A DNA stretch of 64,000 bases from Luteimonas rhizosphaericola (lineage in GTDB: Bacteria; Pseudomonadota; Gammaproteobacteria; Xanthomonadales; Xanthomonadaceae): contig NZ_JARXRN010000016.1 in assembly GCF_029888045.1 (NCBI RefSeq), forward strand, positions 186,001-250,000, given 5' to 3'. Shown here one piece after another: positions 48,216-57,191 of this stretch. Within the stretch, counting starts at the first letter, position 1. Each line of letters begins with the position of its first letter. Made by a program: the position numbers and the translations under genes. The notes beneath the pieces are model-generated. The model was not told the origin of the DNA, searched no databases, and saw only the letters and a program-made list of their open reading frames with translations.

Positions 48216-48704
48216 ATGGCCGCGACCCGGATCATCAAGAAGTATCCCAACCGTCGTCTCTACGACACCGAGATCTCCAGCTACATCACGATCGAGGATG
48301 TGCGCCAGCTGATCGTCGACGGCGAGGAGTTCGAGGTCCGCGACGCCAAGTCGGGCGAGGACCTGACCCGCTCGGTGCTGCTGCAGATCATCGCCGAGCA
48401 CGAATCGGACGGCGAGCCGATGCTCTCGACCCAGCTGCTGAGCCAGATCATCCGCTTCTACGGCGATTCGCTGCAGGGGTTCATGGGCAACTACCTCGAG
48501 CGCTCGATGCAGGTCTTCCTCGACCAGCAGCAGCAGTTCCGCCAGCAGATGGGCGGGATGCTCGGGCAGACGCCGTGGGCGATGATGAACCAGCTCACCG
48601 AGCGCAACATGGAAATGTGGAAGGAATTCCAGAAGAACCTGACCGGCAGCGTCGGCCAGAAGCCCGATCCCGACCGGCGCCCGCCGGACAAGCGCGGCCG
48701 CTGA
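48216..48704 (+). CDS. phaR: PHA synthesis repressor PhaR
   Basis: This 162-residue protein starts with the highly conserved DNA-binding segment RIIKKYPNRRLYDTEISSYITIEDV, then the PHB-accumulation regulatory domain (SQIIRFYGDSLQGFMGNYLE) and a Gln/Met-rich helix. PhaR senses PHA and represses phasin and PHA genes. I see no other gene in the 292 bases between phaB and this start. Confidence 0.93.
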   Translation: MAATRIIKKYPNRRLYDTEISSYITIEDVRQLIVDGEEFEVRDAKSGEDLTRSVLLQIIAEHESDGEPMLSTQLLSQIIRFYGDSLQGFMGNYLERSMQVFLDQQQQFRQQMGGMLGQTPWAMMNQLTERNMEMWKEFQKNLTGSVGQKPDPDRRPPDKRGR

Positions 48705-48774
48705 GTCCCGCCCTGCGCATCCCGGCACGCGCACGTCGCTGCGCCGCGCCCTTCTTTCCAGCTCCCGGATCCAC

Positions 48775-49515
48775 ATGGACAAGCGTACGGCCGTCGTCAC
48801 CGGCGGCATCGGCGGGCTCGGCACCGCCATCTGCATCGCGCTCGCGCGCGCCGGCCGCCGCGTGGTCGCCGCGGACCTGGGCGGGCATCCCGAACGCGTG
48901 GCGCGCTTCCAGGCCGAAGTCGACGGGCTGGACGTGCGCTTCGCGCCGCTGGACGTCTCCGACTTCGACGCCTGCGGCGAGTTCGTGCGGGGGATCGAGA
49001 CCGCGGGCCAGGGCCCCGACATCCTGGTCAACGCCGCCGGCATCACCCGCGATACCACCCTGCGCAAGATGGACCGCGGGCAGTGGGAATCGGTGCTCTC
49101 GGTCAACCTCGACAGCGTGTTCAACCTGTGTCGGCACGCGATCGACGGCATGACCGGACGCGGCTTCGGCCGCATCGTGAACATCAGCTCGGTCAACGGC
49201 CAGACCGGCCAGTTCGGCCAGACCAACTACTCCGCGGCCAAGGCCGGCATGCACGGCTTCACCATGGCCCTCGCCCGCGAGGTGGCGCGCAAGGGCGTGA
49301 CCGTCAATTCGGTGTCGCCCGGATATTGCGAGACGGCGCTGGTGGCGGCGATCCCGGACGAGATCCGCCAGGGCATCGTGGACAAGGTACCGGTCGGACG
49401 CCTCGGGCACCCGGACGAGATCGCGCGCACCGTCGCCTTCCTCAGCGACGACGAGGCCGGCTACATCACCGGCGCCAACATCCCGGTCAACGGCGGCCTG
49501 TACATGGCGTTCTGA
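48775..49515 (+). CDS. Second PhaB-like short-chain dehydrogenase
   Basis: This 246-residue paralogue has exactly the same length as the upstream phaB. It keeps TGGIGGLGTAI, NAAGITRDTTLRKMDRGQW, ISSVNGQTGQFGQTNYSAAKAG and VNGGLYMAF, so it is a likely acetoacetyl-CoA reductase or a related 3-oxoacyl-CoA reductase. The flanking of phaR by two reductases suggests a tandem duplication. No PHA synthase is in the window. Confidence 0.88.
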   Translation: MDKRTAVVTGGIGGLGTAICIALARAGRRVVAADLGGHPERVARFQAEVDGLDVRFAPLDVSDFDACGEFVRGIETAGQGPDILVNAAGITRDTTLRKMDRGQWESVLSVNLDSVFNLCRHAIDGMTGRGFGRIVNISSVNGQTGQFGQTNYSAAKAGMHGFTMALAREVARKGVTVNSVSPGYCETALVAAIPDEIRQGIVDKVPVGRLGHPDEIARTVAFLSDDEAGYITGANIPVNGGLYMAF

Positions 49516-49568
49516 TCCCGGCCCGGGCTGCCGAGACGGGGTCGCATCCGGACTTCGCGCGGCAACCG

Positions 49569-50501
49569 TCAGCGCGCGGCGCCTGCCGTGGTCGCGGCCC
49601 CGGTGGCCGCGTTGCCGCAGAAACGTTCGCGGTACTCCAGCGCCTTGGGCATCAGCGATTCCAGGTTCGCGATCCGGGTGCCGGGATTGGGATGGGTCGA
49701 CGAGAATTCAGGCGGCGCCTGGCCGCCGCTGGCTTCGCCCATGCGCTCCCACAGCGGCACCGACTCGCGCGGATCGAAGCACGCCGCCGCGGCCAGCATC
49801 AGCCCGACCTCGTCGGCCTGGGTCTCGTGCTTGCGCGCGTACGGCAGCAGGTAGCCGTAGCCCATCGCGGCCATGATCATCTGCTGCTGCTGCGGATCCA
49901 TGCCGCTCATCGCGCCGGCCATCTGCCCGACCTGGCTCAGCTTCTGCTGCGCCATGCGCTGGGCGCCGTGGCGCAGCAGCGCGTGCGCGATCTCGTGTCC
50001 CATCACCACCGCCATCGCGTTCTCGTTCTGCGCCACCGGCACCAGGCCGGTGTAGACCGCCATCTTGCCGCCCGGCAGGCAGAAGGCGTTGGCCTGCTCG
50101 GATTCGATCACGTTGACCTCCCACTCGAAGCCGCGGGAGAAGGTCGGCGCCGGCTGCCCGTTCTCGGCCGCCAGCGCGGCCTCCACCTCGGGCACCTTCG
50201 CCACCAGCCGCTCGGCGATGCCGCGCACCTGCTGCGCGATCGGGGAATTCGGGTCGACCGGCTGCTCCTGCTGCAGGATCTCCTGGTAGGCCTGCAATCC
50301 GAGCGCCTTCTCGTCCTCGATCGACAGGCCCTTGTCGATCAGCACCGACTCCCCGGTCACCGCGTCCACCGACTGGTTGGAAAACCAGTAGTACACGCCG
50401 TAGCCGGCGAACAGCAGCAGGATGATGAAGCGCGGGTTGATCCCGCGCCGGCGCGTGGCCGGCTGCCCCGCGTGGCGCCCACCGAACGGATCGCGTCGCA
50501 T
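49569..50501 (-). CDS. M48-family metalloprotease, membrane-anchored
   Basis: This 310-residue protease has one N-terminal membrane helix (FIILLLFAGYGVYYWF), the zinc motif GHEIAHALLRHGAQRM and the downstream ligand in KHETQADEVGL. This is the Oma1/LoiP-like single-domain layout, facing the periplasm. The FSSTHPNPGTRI segment near the end is typical. It follows the FGE-fold lipoprotein gene by 18 nt. Confidence 0.9.
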   Translation of the reverse strand: MRRDPFGGRHAGQPATRRRGINPRFIILLLFAGYGVYYWFSNQSVDAVTGESVLIDKGLSIEDEKALGLQAYQEILQQEQPVDPNSPIAQQVRGIAERLVAKVPEVEAALAAENGQPAPTFSRGFEWEVNVIESEQANAFCLPGGKMAVYTGLVPVAQNENAMAVVMGHEIAHALLRHGAQRMAQQKLSQVGQMAGAMSGMDPQQQQMIMAAMGYGYLLPYARKHETQADEVGLMLAAAACFDPRESVPLWERMGEASGGQAPPEFSSTHPNPGTRIANLESLMPKALEYRERFCGNAATGAATTAGAAR

Positions 50502-50519
50502 CAGTGTCTCTCCCCGGTC

Positions 50520-52400
50520 CTACAGATCGCGGACGACCCGGAACCCGAGCCGCGCATTGGTGGTGTCGACGTTCGCCGGGGCGCGCCACGCCGAACGCGT
50601 CTGCGCCGGCGAGCTTGCCCAGGAGCCTCCGCGGATGACCTGGTCGCGACATCCGGGGTTGACCCACGCCGAACCGTCCCCGGGCGCCCGCCGGTAGCCA
50701 TCATGCCAGCAGTCGGCCACCCACTCGCTGACGTTGCCAGCCAGGTCGTGAAGGCCCCATGCATTCGGTTCCATCCGCCCGACCGGGGCCGGACCCCAGT
50801 AGCCGTCGCCGTAGCCGCCGAACGCATTGGCCCAGGTGCGCCCGGCCGGGGACCGGTCCAGTGCACCGGTGGTATTGGCCACCCGCCGCGGCGGCTCGCC
50901 CTCGCCCCAGGGATAGCGCCCGCGGCTCCCGGCGCGCAGCGCGTACTCGAATTCCGCCTCGCTCGGCAGGCGGTAGCGCTGGCCGGTCTGCGCCGCCAGC
51001 CATTCGGCATAGGCCTGGGCGTCGCGTGCGCTCACGTGCAGCACCGGCAGGCCATCGTCCGCCGGGCGCCCGAGGTAGTCCGAATGCCAGTCGACACCGC
51101 TGCGACGGACGAAGTTGCCGCTGCGCTCGTCGTACACCATCGAGAACCCGCGCCGCGCGGCACGCGTGCGGTGGCCGGTGGCCGCGATGAAGCGGCGGAA
51201 CTCGCCGACCGTGATCTCGCGGATGGCCATGCCGAAGCCGCGCTCGAAGCGGATCGGATGGGCGGGACGCTCGTAGTCGCTGGCGTCCACCTCGCCCTCG
51301 GGCGCGCCCATGGTGAACGCCCCGTGCGGCACCACGGCCATCTGCGGGCCACGTCCGCCGTTGGCCAGGGCATCGGTGAACACCTGCCCCGGCGCGTAAA
51401 GGCCGTAGTGCACCGCCAGGTCGATGCGTTCGCGCAGTTCGGAGGCGGCCGGATCGCCCGGCCGCGCAATGCGCAGCAGTTCGGCCAGGTGCCGGCGCGC
51501 GACGTCGACGCCGCCGAACTTCGGCAGCGCCATGATGCCGAGGTCGCGCAGGCGCGCGATGCGCGTGGCGCGCAGCCGGTCCACCCGCGCGTGCGCGTCG
51601 ACCACGGTCTCCAGTCCCTGGTCGGGGCGGACCTCGGCGGCGAACGCGAGCCAGCGCCGGGCGAGTTCGAACTCTCCCTCGTCGGCGGCGTCTTCGGCGC
51701 GACGGATCATCGCGCTTTCCACCGCCGCCATGCCCTGCCGCGCGCGCGGCTGCGCCGGCTGCAGTTCGAGCGCATCGCGGAACGCGCCGAGCGCGCCGCC
51801 GCCACCTTCGCCCAGCCGGCCCTCGGCCAGCGCCCGCTCGCCGGCGACGTTGAGCGCGGTCACCCGCTCCGCCAGATCGACGCGCTGCAGGAAATCGACC
51901 ACCCCGGGATCTTCGCCGTCGACCGCGCGGGCCACGGCGGCCAGCCCGCGCGCGCGCGCAAGCGCATCGGCCTCGTCGTCCACGGCCGCCAGCGCCGCGT
52001 CCCCCTGCCGCAGCACGCGCTGCAGCGCGCGGCGCAACCCGGCTTCCGCGTGGCGGCTGTGCTCGGGCAGCGTCGAGAGGGCCAGGTAGAGCGGGATCGC
52101 CGCATCCGCGTCCTCGTGCAGTCGCCCCGCCTCGAGCGCGTCGTCGGCGCGGCGGCGCAGCGCCTGCGGGTCCGCATCGGACAGGTCCACCGCCGGCACC
52201 TGCCAGGTCAGGCTGCCGGCGGCACTGTCGTCGCCGCTGATGGTGACACTGCCCGAGCCGGCGCCGGCCACGTCGGCCGCCGCAGGCGTGGCGCCGGCAT
52301 CGGTGTCCGCGCCGGGTTCGCGCGAACATCCGGCCACGGACACGGCGCACACCGCCAGCGCGATCCAGGCCCCACGCAAAGCGGACATCGTCGACGGCAT
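50520..52400 (-). CDS. Lipoprotein with C-terminal FGE-sulfatase fold
   Basis: This 626-residue precursor has a lipobox (VSVAGCS). A long helical, repeat-like middle of about 300 residues follows (possibly TPR-type), then a formylglycine-generating-enzyme-like domain (FTMGAPEGEVDASDYERPAH, GFSMVYDERSG, RYRLPSEAEFEYALRAG, WGLHDLAGNVSEWVADCW, VIRGGSWASS). The paired cysteines used by true FGE after RGGS are absent, so it is not expected to make formylglycine. The start is uncertain between 52400 and 52388. Confidence 0.85.
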   Translation of the reverse strand: MPSTMSALRGAWIALAVCAVSVAGCSREPGADTDAGATPAAADVAGAGSGSVTISGDDSAAGSLTWQVPAVDLSDADPQALRRRADDALEAGRLHEDADAAIPLYLALSTLPEHSRHAEAGLRRALQRVLRQGDAALAAVDDEADALARARGLAAVARAVDGEDPGVVDFLQRVDLAERVTALNVAGERALAEGRLGEGGGGALGAFRDALELQPAQPRARQGMAAVESAMIRRAEDAADEGEFELARRWLAFAAEVRPDQGLETVVDAHARVDRLRATRIARLRDLGIMALPKFGGVDVARRHLAELLRIARPGDPAASELRERIDLAVHYGLYAPGQVFTDALANGGRGPQMAVVPHGAFTMGAPEGEVDASDYERPAHPIRFERGFGMAIREITVGEFRRFIAATGHRTRAARRGFSMVYDERSGNFVRRSGVDWHSDYLGRPADDGLPVLHVSARDAQAYAEWLAAQTGQRYRLPSEAEFEYALRAGSRGRYPWGEGEPPRRVANTTGALDRSPAGRTWANAFGGYGDGYWGPAPVGRMEPNAWGLHDLAGNVSEWVADCWHDGYRRAPGDGSAWVNPGCRDQVIRGGSWASSPAQTRSAWRAPANVDTTNARLGFRVVRDL

Positions 52401-52507
52401 CGGCACCAGATTAAGCCATCGCGACCGGCGAGGCGACGCGCGCGCGGGGCATCGCGCGGCTGCGCAAGGATTGCCACCGCGCCCCGGCGGCCGGTAGGCT
52501 GCCGTCC

Positions 52508-53641
52508 ATGTCGTCATCGCCCGTGCACTGGGTCACCGAACCCGCCGTCCTGCGTCCGCATCTCGAAACCGTCTCCACCCGGGTCGCGATCGACACCGAA
52601 TTCATCCGCGAACGCACCTACTGGCCGCAGCTGTCGCTGGTCCAGGTCGCGCTGGAGTCCGCCGCGCCCGCGCCTCCGGTGATCCTGCTGCTGGACATGC
52701 TCGCGCCCGGCATGCCCGAAGCGCTCGCGCCGCTGCTGCGCGACCGCGCCGTGACCAAGGTGATGCACAGCGCGAGCGAAGACCTGGTCGCGCTGCGGCG
52801 CAGCTGCGACGCCCTGCCCGAGCCGCTGTTCGACACCCAGATCGCCGCCGGCCTGGCCGGCATCGGCGCGGGCCTCGGCTACCAGCGGCTGGTGCAGGAA
52901 CTGCTCGGCGTGGCCGTGGACAAGGGCGAAACCCGCTCGGACTGGATGAAGCGGCCGCTCTCGCCCTCGCAGCTGGCCTACGCGGCCGAGGACGTGCGCC
53001 ACCTGTTCGCGCTGCACGACGCGTTGTCCGGACGGCTGGACGCACTCGGACGCCGGGAATGGTTCGAGGAGGACTGCGCGCGTCTGCTGGAGAACGCGCG
53101 CGACGACGAGGGCGAGCGCTGGCCGCACCTGTCGCTGCGCAGCGCACAGTTCCTCGACGCCGCCGGTCAGCGCCGCCTGCTGCGCCTGCTGCGCTGGCGC
53201 GACGCCCAGGCGCGGCGCAGCGACCGTCCGCGCACCTGGGTGCTGGACAACGATCTGGCCACGACGCTCGCGCGCGAGGCGCCCGCGGACCGTGGCGCGC
53301 TCGACCGCCTGTTCGAGACGCACCCGAAAGCGCCGCGCAAGCTGGCCGGCCCGGTGTTCGAAGCGCTCGGGACACCGCTGCCCGACGAAGCCGACGCGCC
53401 CGCGCCGCGCACCAGCGAGCGCGACCGCAAGGCGCTGCGCCGGCTGCAGGACGCGGTCGCCGCCCGCAGCGGCGAACTGGGCCTGCCCGACGGGGTGCTC
53501 GCCTCGCGGCGCTGGCTGGAATCGCTGCTCGACGGCGAGGACTGGCCCGGCGTGCTCTCGGGCTGGCGCCGGGCCGAGCTCGAACCCGCGCTGGCGCCGC
53601 TGCTGGAACCGGCTGGCGACGGCGCCGCGACATCCGTATAA
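52508..53641 (+). CDS. rnd: Ribonuclease D
   Basis: This 377-residue DEDDy 3'-5' exoribonuclease trims tRNA and other stable RNAs. Exo I is in IDTEFIRERTYWPQL, Exo II around HSASEDL, and Exo III in LAYAAEDVRHL with the catalytic Tyr. An HRDC domain follows (about 210-290). Its stop is 15 nt before tRNA-Ala. Confidence 0.93.
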   Translation: MSSSPVHWVTEPAVLRPHLETVSTRVAIDTEFIRERTYWPQLSLVQVALESAAPAPPVILLLDMLAPGMPEALAPLLRDRAVTKVMHSASEDLVALRRSCDALPEPLFDTQIAAGLAGIGAGLGYQRLVQELLGVAVDKGETRSDWMKRPLSPSQLAYAAEDVRHLFALHDALSGRLDALGRREWFEEDCARLLENARDDEGERWPHLSLRSAQFLDAAGQRRLLRLLRWRDAQARRSDRPRTWVLDNDLATTLAREAPADRGALDRLFETHPKAPRKLAGPVFEALGTPLPDEADAPAPRTSERDRKALRRLQDAVAARSGELGLPDGVLASRRWLESLLDGEDWPGVLSGWRRAELEPALAPLLEPAGDGAATSV

Positions 53642-53656
53642 TCGCCGTCCTCACGT

Positions 53657-53732
<76 letters not shown>

Positions 53733-53749
53733 CTCGATCCGCATGGAAC

Positions 53750-53774
53750 AGGCCGGCCGCAAGCCGGCCTTTTT
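53750..53774 (+). terminator. Intrinsic terminator after tRNA-Ala
   Basis: AGGCCGGC and GCCGGCCT form a stem with a CGCAA loop, followed by five T residues. Confidence 0.88.
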
Positions 53775-53887
53775 CATGGCTGCGCCAGCGCCCCGCGCGA
53801 CGTGGGCCGCCTGCGCCCGCGGCCGCTTCAGCTGGCGACAGGACGACGGCCGCTATGCTCGCCGCGGTGCCCTCCGCCTCACGCCAG

Positions 53888-54928
53888 ATGCCTTCGACTC
53901 CCCGCCGGACCCGCCTTCGCCTGGGCGCGCCGCTGCTGGTCACCCTGCTTGCCGCCTGCGGCGGCGGCGCCGCGGTGCAGGAGCCGCCGCCCGCCCCGCG
54001 CCCGGTCGCGCCCGAAGCGCCGGTTCCGGCCCCGAAGATCGGATTCGCGCTGGGCGGCGGCGCGGCCAAGGGGTTCGCCCACATCGGCGCGATCAAGATG
54101 CTCGAGGCCAACGGCATCCGCGCCGACGTGGTGGCCGGCACCAGCGCCGGCAGCGTGGTCGGCGCGCTCTACGCCAGCGGCATGGACCCGTTCCGGATGC
54201 AGGAGCGCGCGGTGGCGCTCGACGAATCGACGCTGCGCGACGTGCGCCTGTTTTCCGGCGGCCTGGTCCAGGGCCAGGCGCTGCAGGACTACGTGAACAC
54301 CGAAGTCGGACGGCGGCCGATCGAACGCATGTCCAAGCCGTTCGCCGCGGTGGCCACGCGCCTGGATACCGGCGACCGCGTGGTGTTCGTGCGCGGCAAC
54401 ACCGGCCAGGCGGTACGCGCCTCGAGCAGCGTGCCGGGCGTGTTCGAACCCACCCGCATCGGCCAGCACGCCTACGTCGACGGGGGCGTGGTCAGCCCGG
54501 TGCCGGTGGATGCCGCGCGCCAGCTCGGTGCCGACCTGGTGATCGCCGTCGATATCTCCAGCAAGGCCGGCGGCCGCACGCCGACCGGGATGGCGGGAAT
54601 CGTCAACCAGTCGATCACCATCATGGGCCAGACGCTGGGACGGCAGGAGCTCGAACGCGCGGACGTGGTGATCCGGCCGCAGGTCAACGAGATCGGCCCG
54701 GTGAGCTTCGAGCAGCGCAACGCCGCGATCCTCGAGGGCGAACGCGCCGCACTCGCGGCCCTGCCCGCGATCCGGACGCGCCTGGCGCAGATCGAACGCA
54801 CGCGCCGCGATACCGCCAGCCGCGAGGCCGCGGCACGCGCCGCGCGCGAAGCGCCGGCGGACATCGACTGCGGCGACAGCTGGGTGCGCAGGCTCAATCC
54901 GTTCGCCAAGGAGCAGCCCTGCGGCTGA
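53888..54928 (+). CDS. Patatin-like phospholipase lipoprotein (RssA-like)
   Basis: This 346-residue protein has a lipobox (LVTLLAACGG) and a Pro/Ala-rich linker. The patatin core shows the oxyanion GGGAAKGFAHIG, the nucleophile GTSAG and the catalytic Asp in DGGVV. It should be a serine acylhydrolase at the envelope. The ATG at 53888 gives MPSTPRRTRLRLG and a proper signal peptide. Substrate unknown. Confidence 0.9.
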   Translation: MPSTPRRTRLRLGAPLLVTLLAACGGGAAVQEPPPAPRPVAPEAPVPAPKIGFALGGGAAKGFAHIGAIKMLEANGIRADVVAGTSAGSVVGALYASGMDPFRMQERAVALDESTLRDVRLFSGGLVQGQALQDYVNTEVGRRPIERMSKPFAAVATRLDTGDRVVFVRGNTGQAVRASSSVPGVFEPTRIGQHAYVDGGVVSPVPVDAARQLGADLVIAVDISSKAGGRTPTGMAGIVNQSITIMGQTLGRQELERADVVIRPQVNEIGPVSFEQRNAAILEGERAALAALPAIRTRLAQIERTRRDTASREAAARAAREAPADIDCGDSWVRRLNPFAKEQPCG

Positions 54929-54940
54929 CGCGGACGCGGC

Positions 54941-54954
54941 TTGATCCAGGTCAA
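54941..54954. promoter_or_regulatory. FNR/DNR-type box 1 upstream of nirK
   Basis: TTGATCCAGGTCAA has one perfect FNR half-site TTGAT and one GTCAA half with the normal 4-base spacer. Its centre is 61 bp from the second box. Confidence 0.75.
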
Positions 54955-55001
54955 GCGCTTCCGCGATCGGGTCCGCGAAACAGGCCCCGGCCCGGAGCCG
55001 G

Positions 55002-55015
55002 TTGACGCCGGTCAA
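55002..55015. promoter_or_regulatory. FNR/DNR-type box 2 upstream of nirK
   Basis: TTGACGCCGGTCAA is a symmetric TTGAC-N4-GTCAA site centred 73 nt before the nirK ATG. A class II activator position (-41.5) would put the transcription start near 55050, with a -10-like CACGAT at 55038-55043. Confidence 0.7.
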
Positions 55016-55081
55016 GGGAACCGCGTGCATGCGGCGCCACGATGCCTCCAGACCCACGGAGGACATCGAGGAGAGCCTCTC

Positions 55082-56251
55082 ATGACACTGCTGACATCCA
55101 GCCTGATGGCGTCCGCGCTCGCACTTGCGCTCGCCGGCGGCGTTCCCGTTCCCGCATCTGCGACCGACGCACCCGAGCTGGTGACCGCCACGCTCGACCA
55201 GGCGTCCGACCTCGCCGCGCTGCCGCGCCAGCAGGTCGCGCTCAAGCGTCCTCCCCTGGTGCACGACCATGACCAGGTCGCCAGCGGTGGGCCGAAGGTG
55301 GTGCAGTTCACCTTGCCGATCGTCGAACAGGAGATCACCATCGACGGCGAAGGCACGAAGATGCACGCCATGACCTTCGGCGGTTCGATCCCCGGGCCGA
55401 TGATGGTGGTGCACGAGGGCGACTACGTCGAGGTCACCCTGGTCAACCTGGCGGGCAATTCGATGCCGCACAACATCGACTTTCATTCCGCCACCGGCGC
55501 GATGGGCGGCGGCGACCTGACCGTGGTCCAGCCGGGCGAGCAGGTCACCCTGCGCTGGAAGGCCACGCGTCCGGGCACCTTCGTCTACCACTGCGCGCCG
55601 GGCGGCCCGATGACGCCGTGGCACGTGGTCTCGGGCATGCATGGCACGGTGATGGTGCTGCCGCGCGATGGCCTGAAGGACGGCGACGGCAAACCGCTGC
55701 GCTACGACCGCGCGTTCTACATCGGCGAAACCGAGTTCTACATCCCGCGCGACGCGGACGGCGGCTTCAAGTCGTACGGGTCGCACGCCGAGTCGCTGCC
55801 GGAGACGCTGGCGGCCATGCGCGGACTGGCGCCGTCGCACGTGGTGTTCAACGGCGCGGTCGGCGCGCTCACCGGCGGCAACGCACTGCGCAGCAAGGTC
55901 GGCGAGACGGTGCTGTTCGTGCACTCGCAGGCCAACCGCGATACCCGCCCGCACCTGATCGGCGGCCACGGCGACCACGTGTGGGAGGAAGGCAAGTTCA
56001 ACAACGCGCCCCTGCGCGACCTGGAGACCTGGTTCATCCGCGGCGGTTCCGCGGGCGCGGCCCTCTACACCTTCCGCCAGCCGGGCATGTACGCCTACGT
56101 CAACCACAACCTGATCGAGGCGGTGCTGCTGGGTGCGGCGGCGCACATCATGGTCGAAGGCGATGCCTGGGACCACGACCTGATGACCACCCCATCGCCG
56201 GTCGGCGCGATCGCGGCGGACACGGACCTGGCGCTGCCCTCCAGCGACTGA
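55082..56251 (+). CDS. nirK: Copper-containing nitrite reductase
   Basis: This 389-residue periplasmic two-cupredoxin enzyme reduces nitrite to nitric oxide. Signal peptide about 1-28. Type 1 copper ligands are H130, C171, H181 and M186, and type 2 ligands H135, H170 and H342. The catalytic D133 and H291 are kept, so it should be active. The GAGGAGAG ribosome-binding site selects this ATG. Two FNR-like boxes lie upstream, matching anaerobic control. No NO reductase is in the window. Patatin and TRIC genes flank it. Confidence 0.96.
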   Translation: MTLLTSSLMASALALALAGGVPVPASATDAPELVTATLDQASDLAALPRQQVALKRPPLVHDHDQVASGGPKVVQFTLPIVEQEITIDGEGTKMHAMTFGGSIPGPMMVVHEGDYVEVTLVNLAGNSMPHNIDFHSATGAMGGGDLTVVQPGEQVTLRWKATRPGTFVYHCAPGGPMTPWHVVSGMHGTVMVLPRDGLKDGDGKPLRYDRAFYIGETEFYIPRDADGGFKSYGSHAESLPETLAAMRGLAPSHVVFNGAVGALTGGNALRSKVGETVLFVHSQANRDTRPHLIGGHGDHVWEEGKFNNAPLRDLETWFIRGGSAGAALYTFRQPGMYAYVNHNLIEAVLLGAAAHIMVEGDAWDHDLMTTPSPVGAIAADTDLALPSSD

Positions 56252-56273
56252 TCCGGCGTCTCCCCGTCGCCGG

Positions 56274-56299
56274 AAGCCCCCGCGCACGCGGGGGCTTTT
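56274..56299 (+). terminator. Intrinsic terminator after nirK
   Basis: AAGCCCCCGCG pairs with CGCGGGGGCTT around a very small loop and is followed by TTTT. It lies 22 nt after the nirK stop. Confidence 0.88.
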
Positions 56300-56455
56300 C
56301 TTTGCGAATGCCTGGCCGCCGCCGCGCATGCCTCGCGGCGCCGGGTGCGTGACAGGCCGGGGGGCTCGCGATCGCCTTCCGCCGGACTGTCCGCAGGCGC
56401 TTCCCCGGGACCCACCGAGCGCCTACCCTCGTCGCCGAGCCCCGGCGAACGGACC

Positions 56456-57079
56456 ATGACCTCCACCTTCATCGCGATCATCGACTTCATCGGGACGTTC
56501 GCGTTCGCGATCAGCGGCGCGCTGGTAGCGGTGCGCCACCGGCTGGACCTGTTCGGCGTGCTGGTGCTGGCGTTCGCGGCGGCGACCGCCGGCGGCATCG
56601 TGCGCGACGTGCTGCTGGGCGCGACCCCGCCGGTGTCGGTGCTGGACTGGCGCTATCTCGCGGTGTCGAGCGCCGCCGGCCTGCTGACCTTCTACCGGCA
56701 CGAACAGGTCGAGCGGATGCGCAACCCGGTGCAGCTGTCCGACGCGGTCGGGCTGTCGCTGTTCGCGGTGCTGGGCGCGGACAAGGCGCTCGACGCCGGC
56801 CTGGGCGCGACCGGGGCGATCATGCTCGGCATCCTGTCCGGGGTCGGCGGCGGGATCGTGCGCGACGTGCTGGTGGCGCAGGTGCCGAGCGTGCTGCAGC
56901 GCGAGCTGTACGCGATCGCCGCCTCCGTCGGCGCGACCGTCGTGGTGGCCGGCGACGCGCTGGAGCTGCCGCCGGCCCCGGTCGCGGTGGGCGGCGCCGC
57001 GGCCTGCTTCGTGCTGCGCTGGCTGGCCATCCGGCGCGGGTGGCGCTTGCCGGTGTCGCGCGGGGGCGACGCCCCGTAG
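56456..57079 (+). CDS. TRIC-type (UPF0126/YadS) membrane channel protein
   Basis: This 207-residue protein has about seven hydrophobic helices with the duplicated glycine-rich motif GTFAFAISGALVA, ATAGGIVRDVLLG and GVGGGIVRDVLVA. The family forms trimeric cation channels in other prokaryotes; the bacterial role is unclear. The ATG at 56456 has only a weak ribosome-binding site. Its stop is 112 nt from the end of the convergent arsJ gene. Confidence 0.9.
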   Translation: MTSTFIAIIDFIGTFAFAISGALVAVRHRLDLFGVLVLAFAAATAGGIVRDVLLGATPPVSVLDWRYLAVSSAAGLLTFYRHEQVERMRNPVQLSDAVGLSLFAVLGADKALDAGLGATGAIMLGILSGVGGGIVRDVLVAQVPSVLQRELYAIAASVGATVVVAGDALELPPAPVAVGGAAACFVLRWLAIRRGWRLPVSRGGDAP

Positions 57080-57191
57080 CCGACGGACGCGCTCCGGAAC
57101 CGATCCGACGACGTCACCCAATCGCACTCGCTGAAGGCCCACGCATCTTCGCAGCGCGAAGGCCCGGGCCCGCGCCGTCGGCCGCCCGCGC

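Noticed and set aside
49083-52682. Long plus-strand open frame (about 1200 codons) across the second phaB, the M48 gene and the FGE-fold gene
   Set aside because: It overlaps three recognisable genes in other frames and shows no motif, so it is a high-GC shadow.
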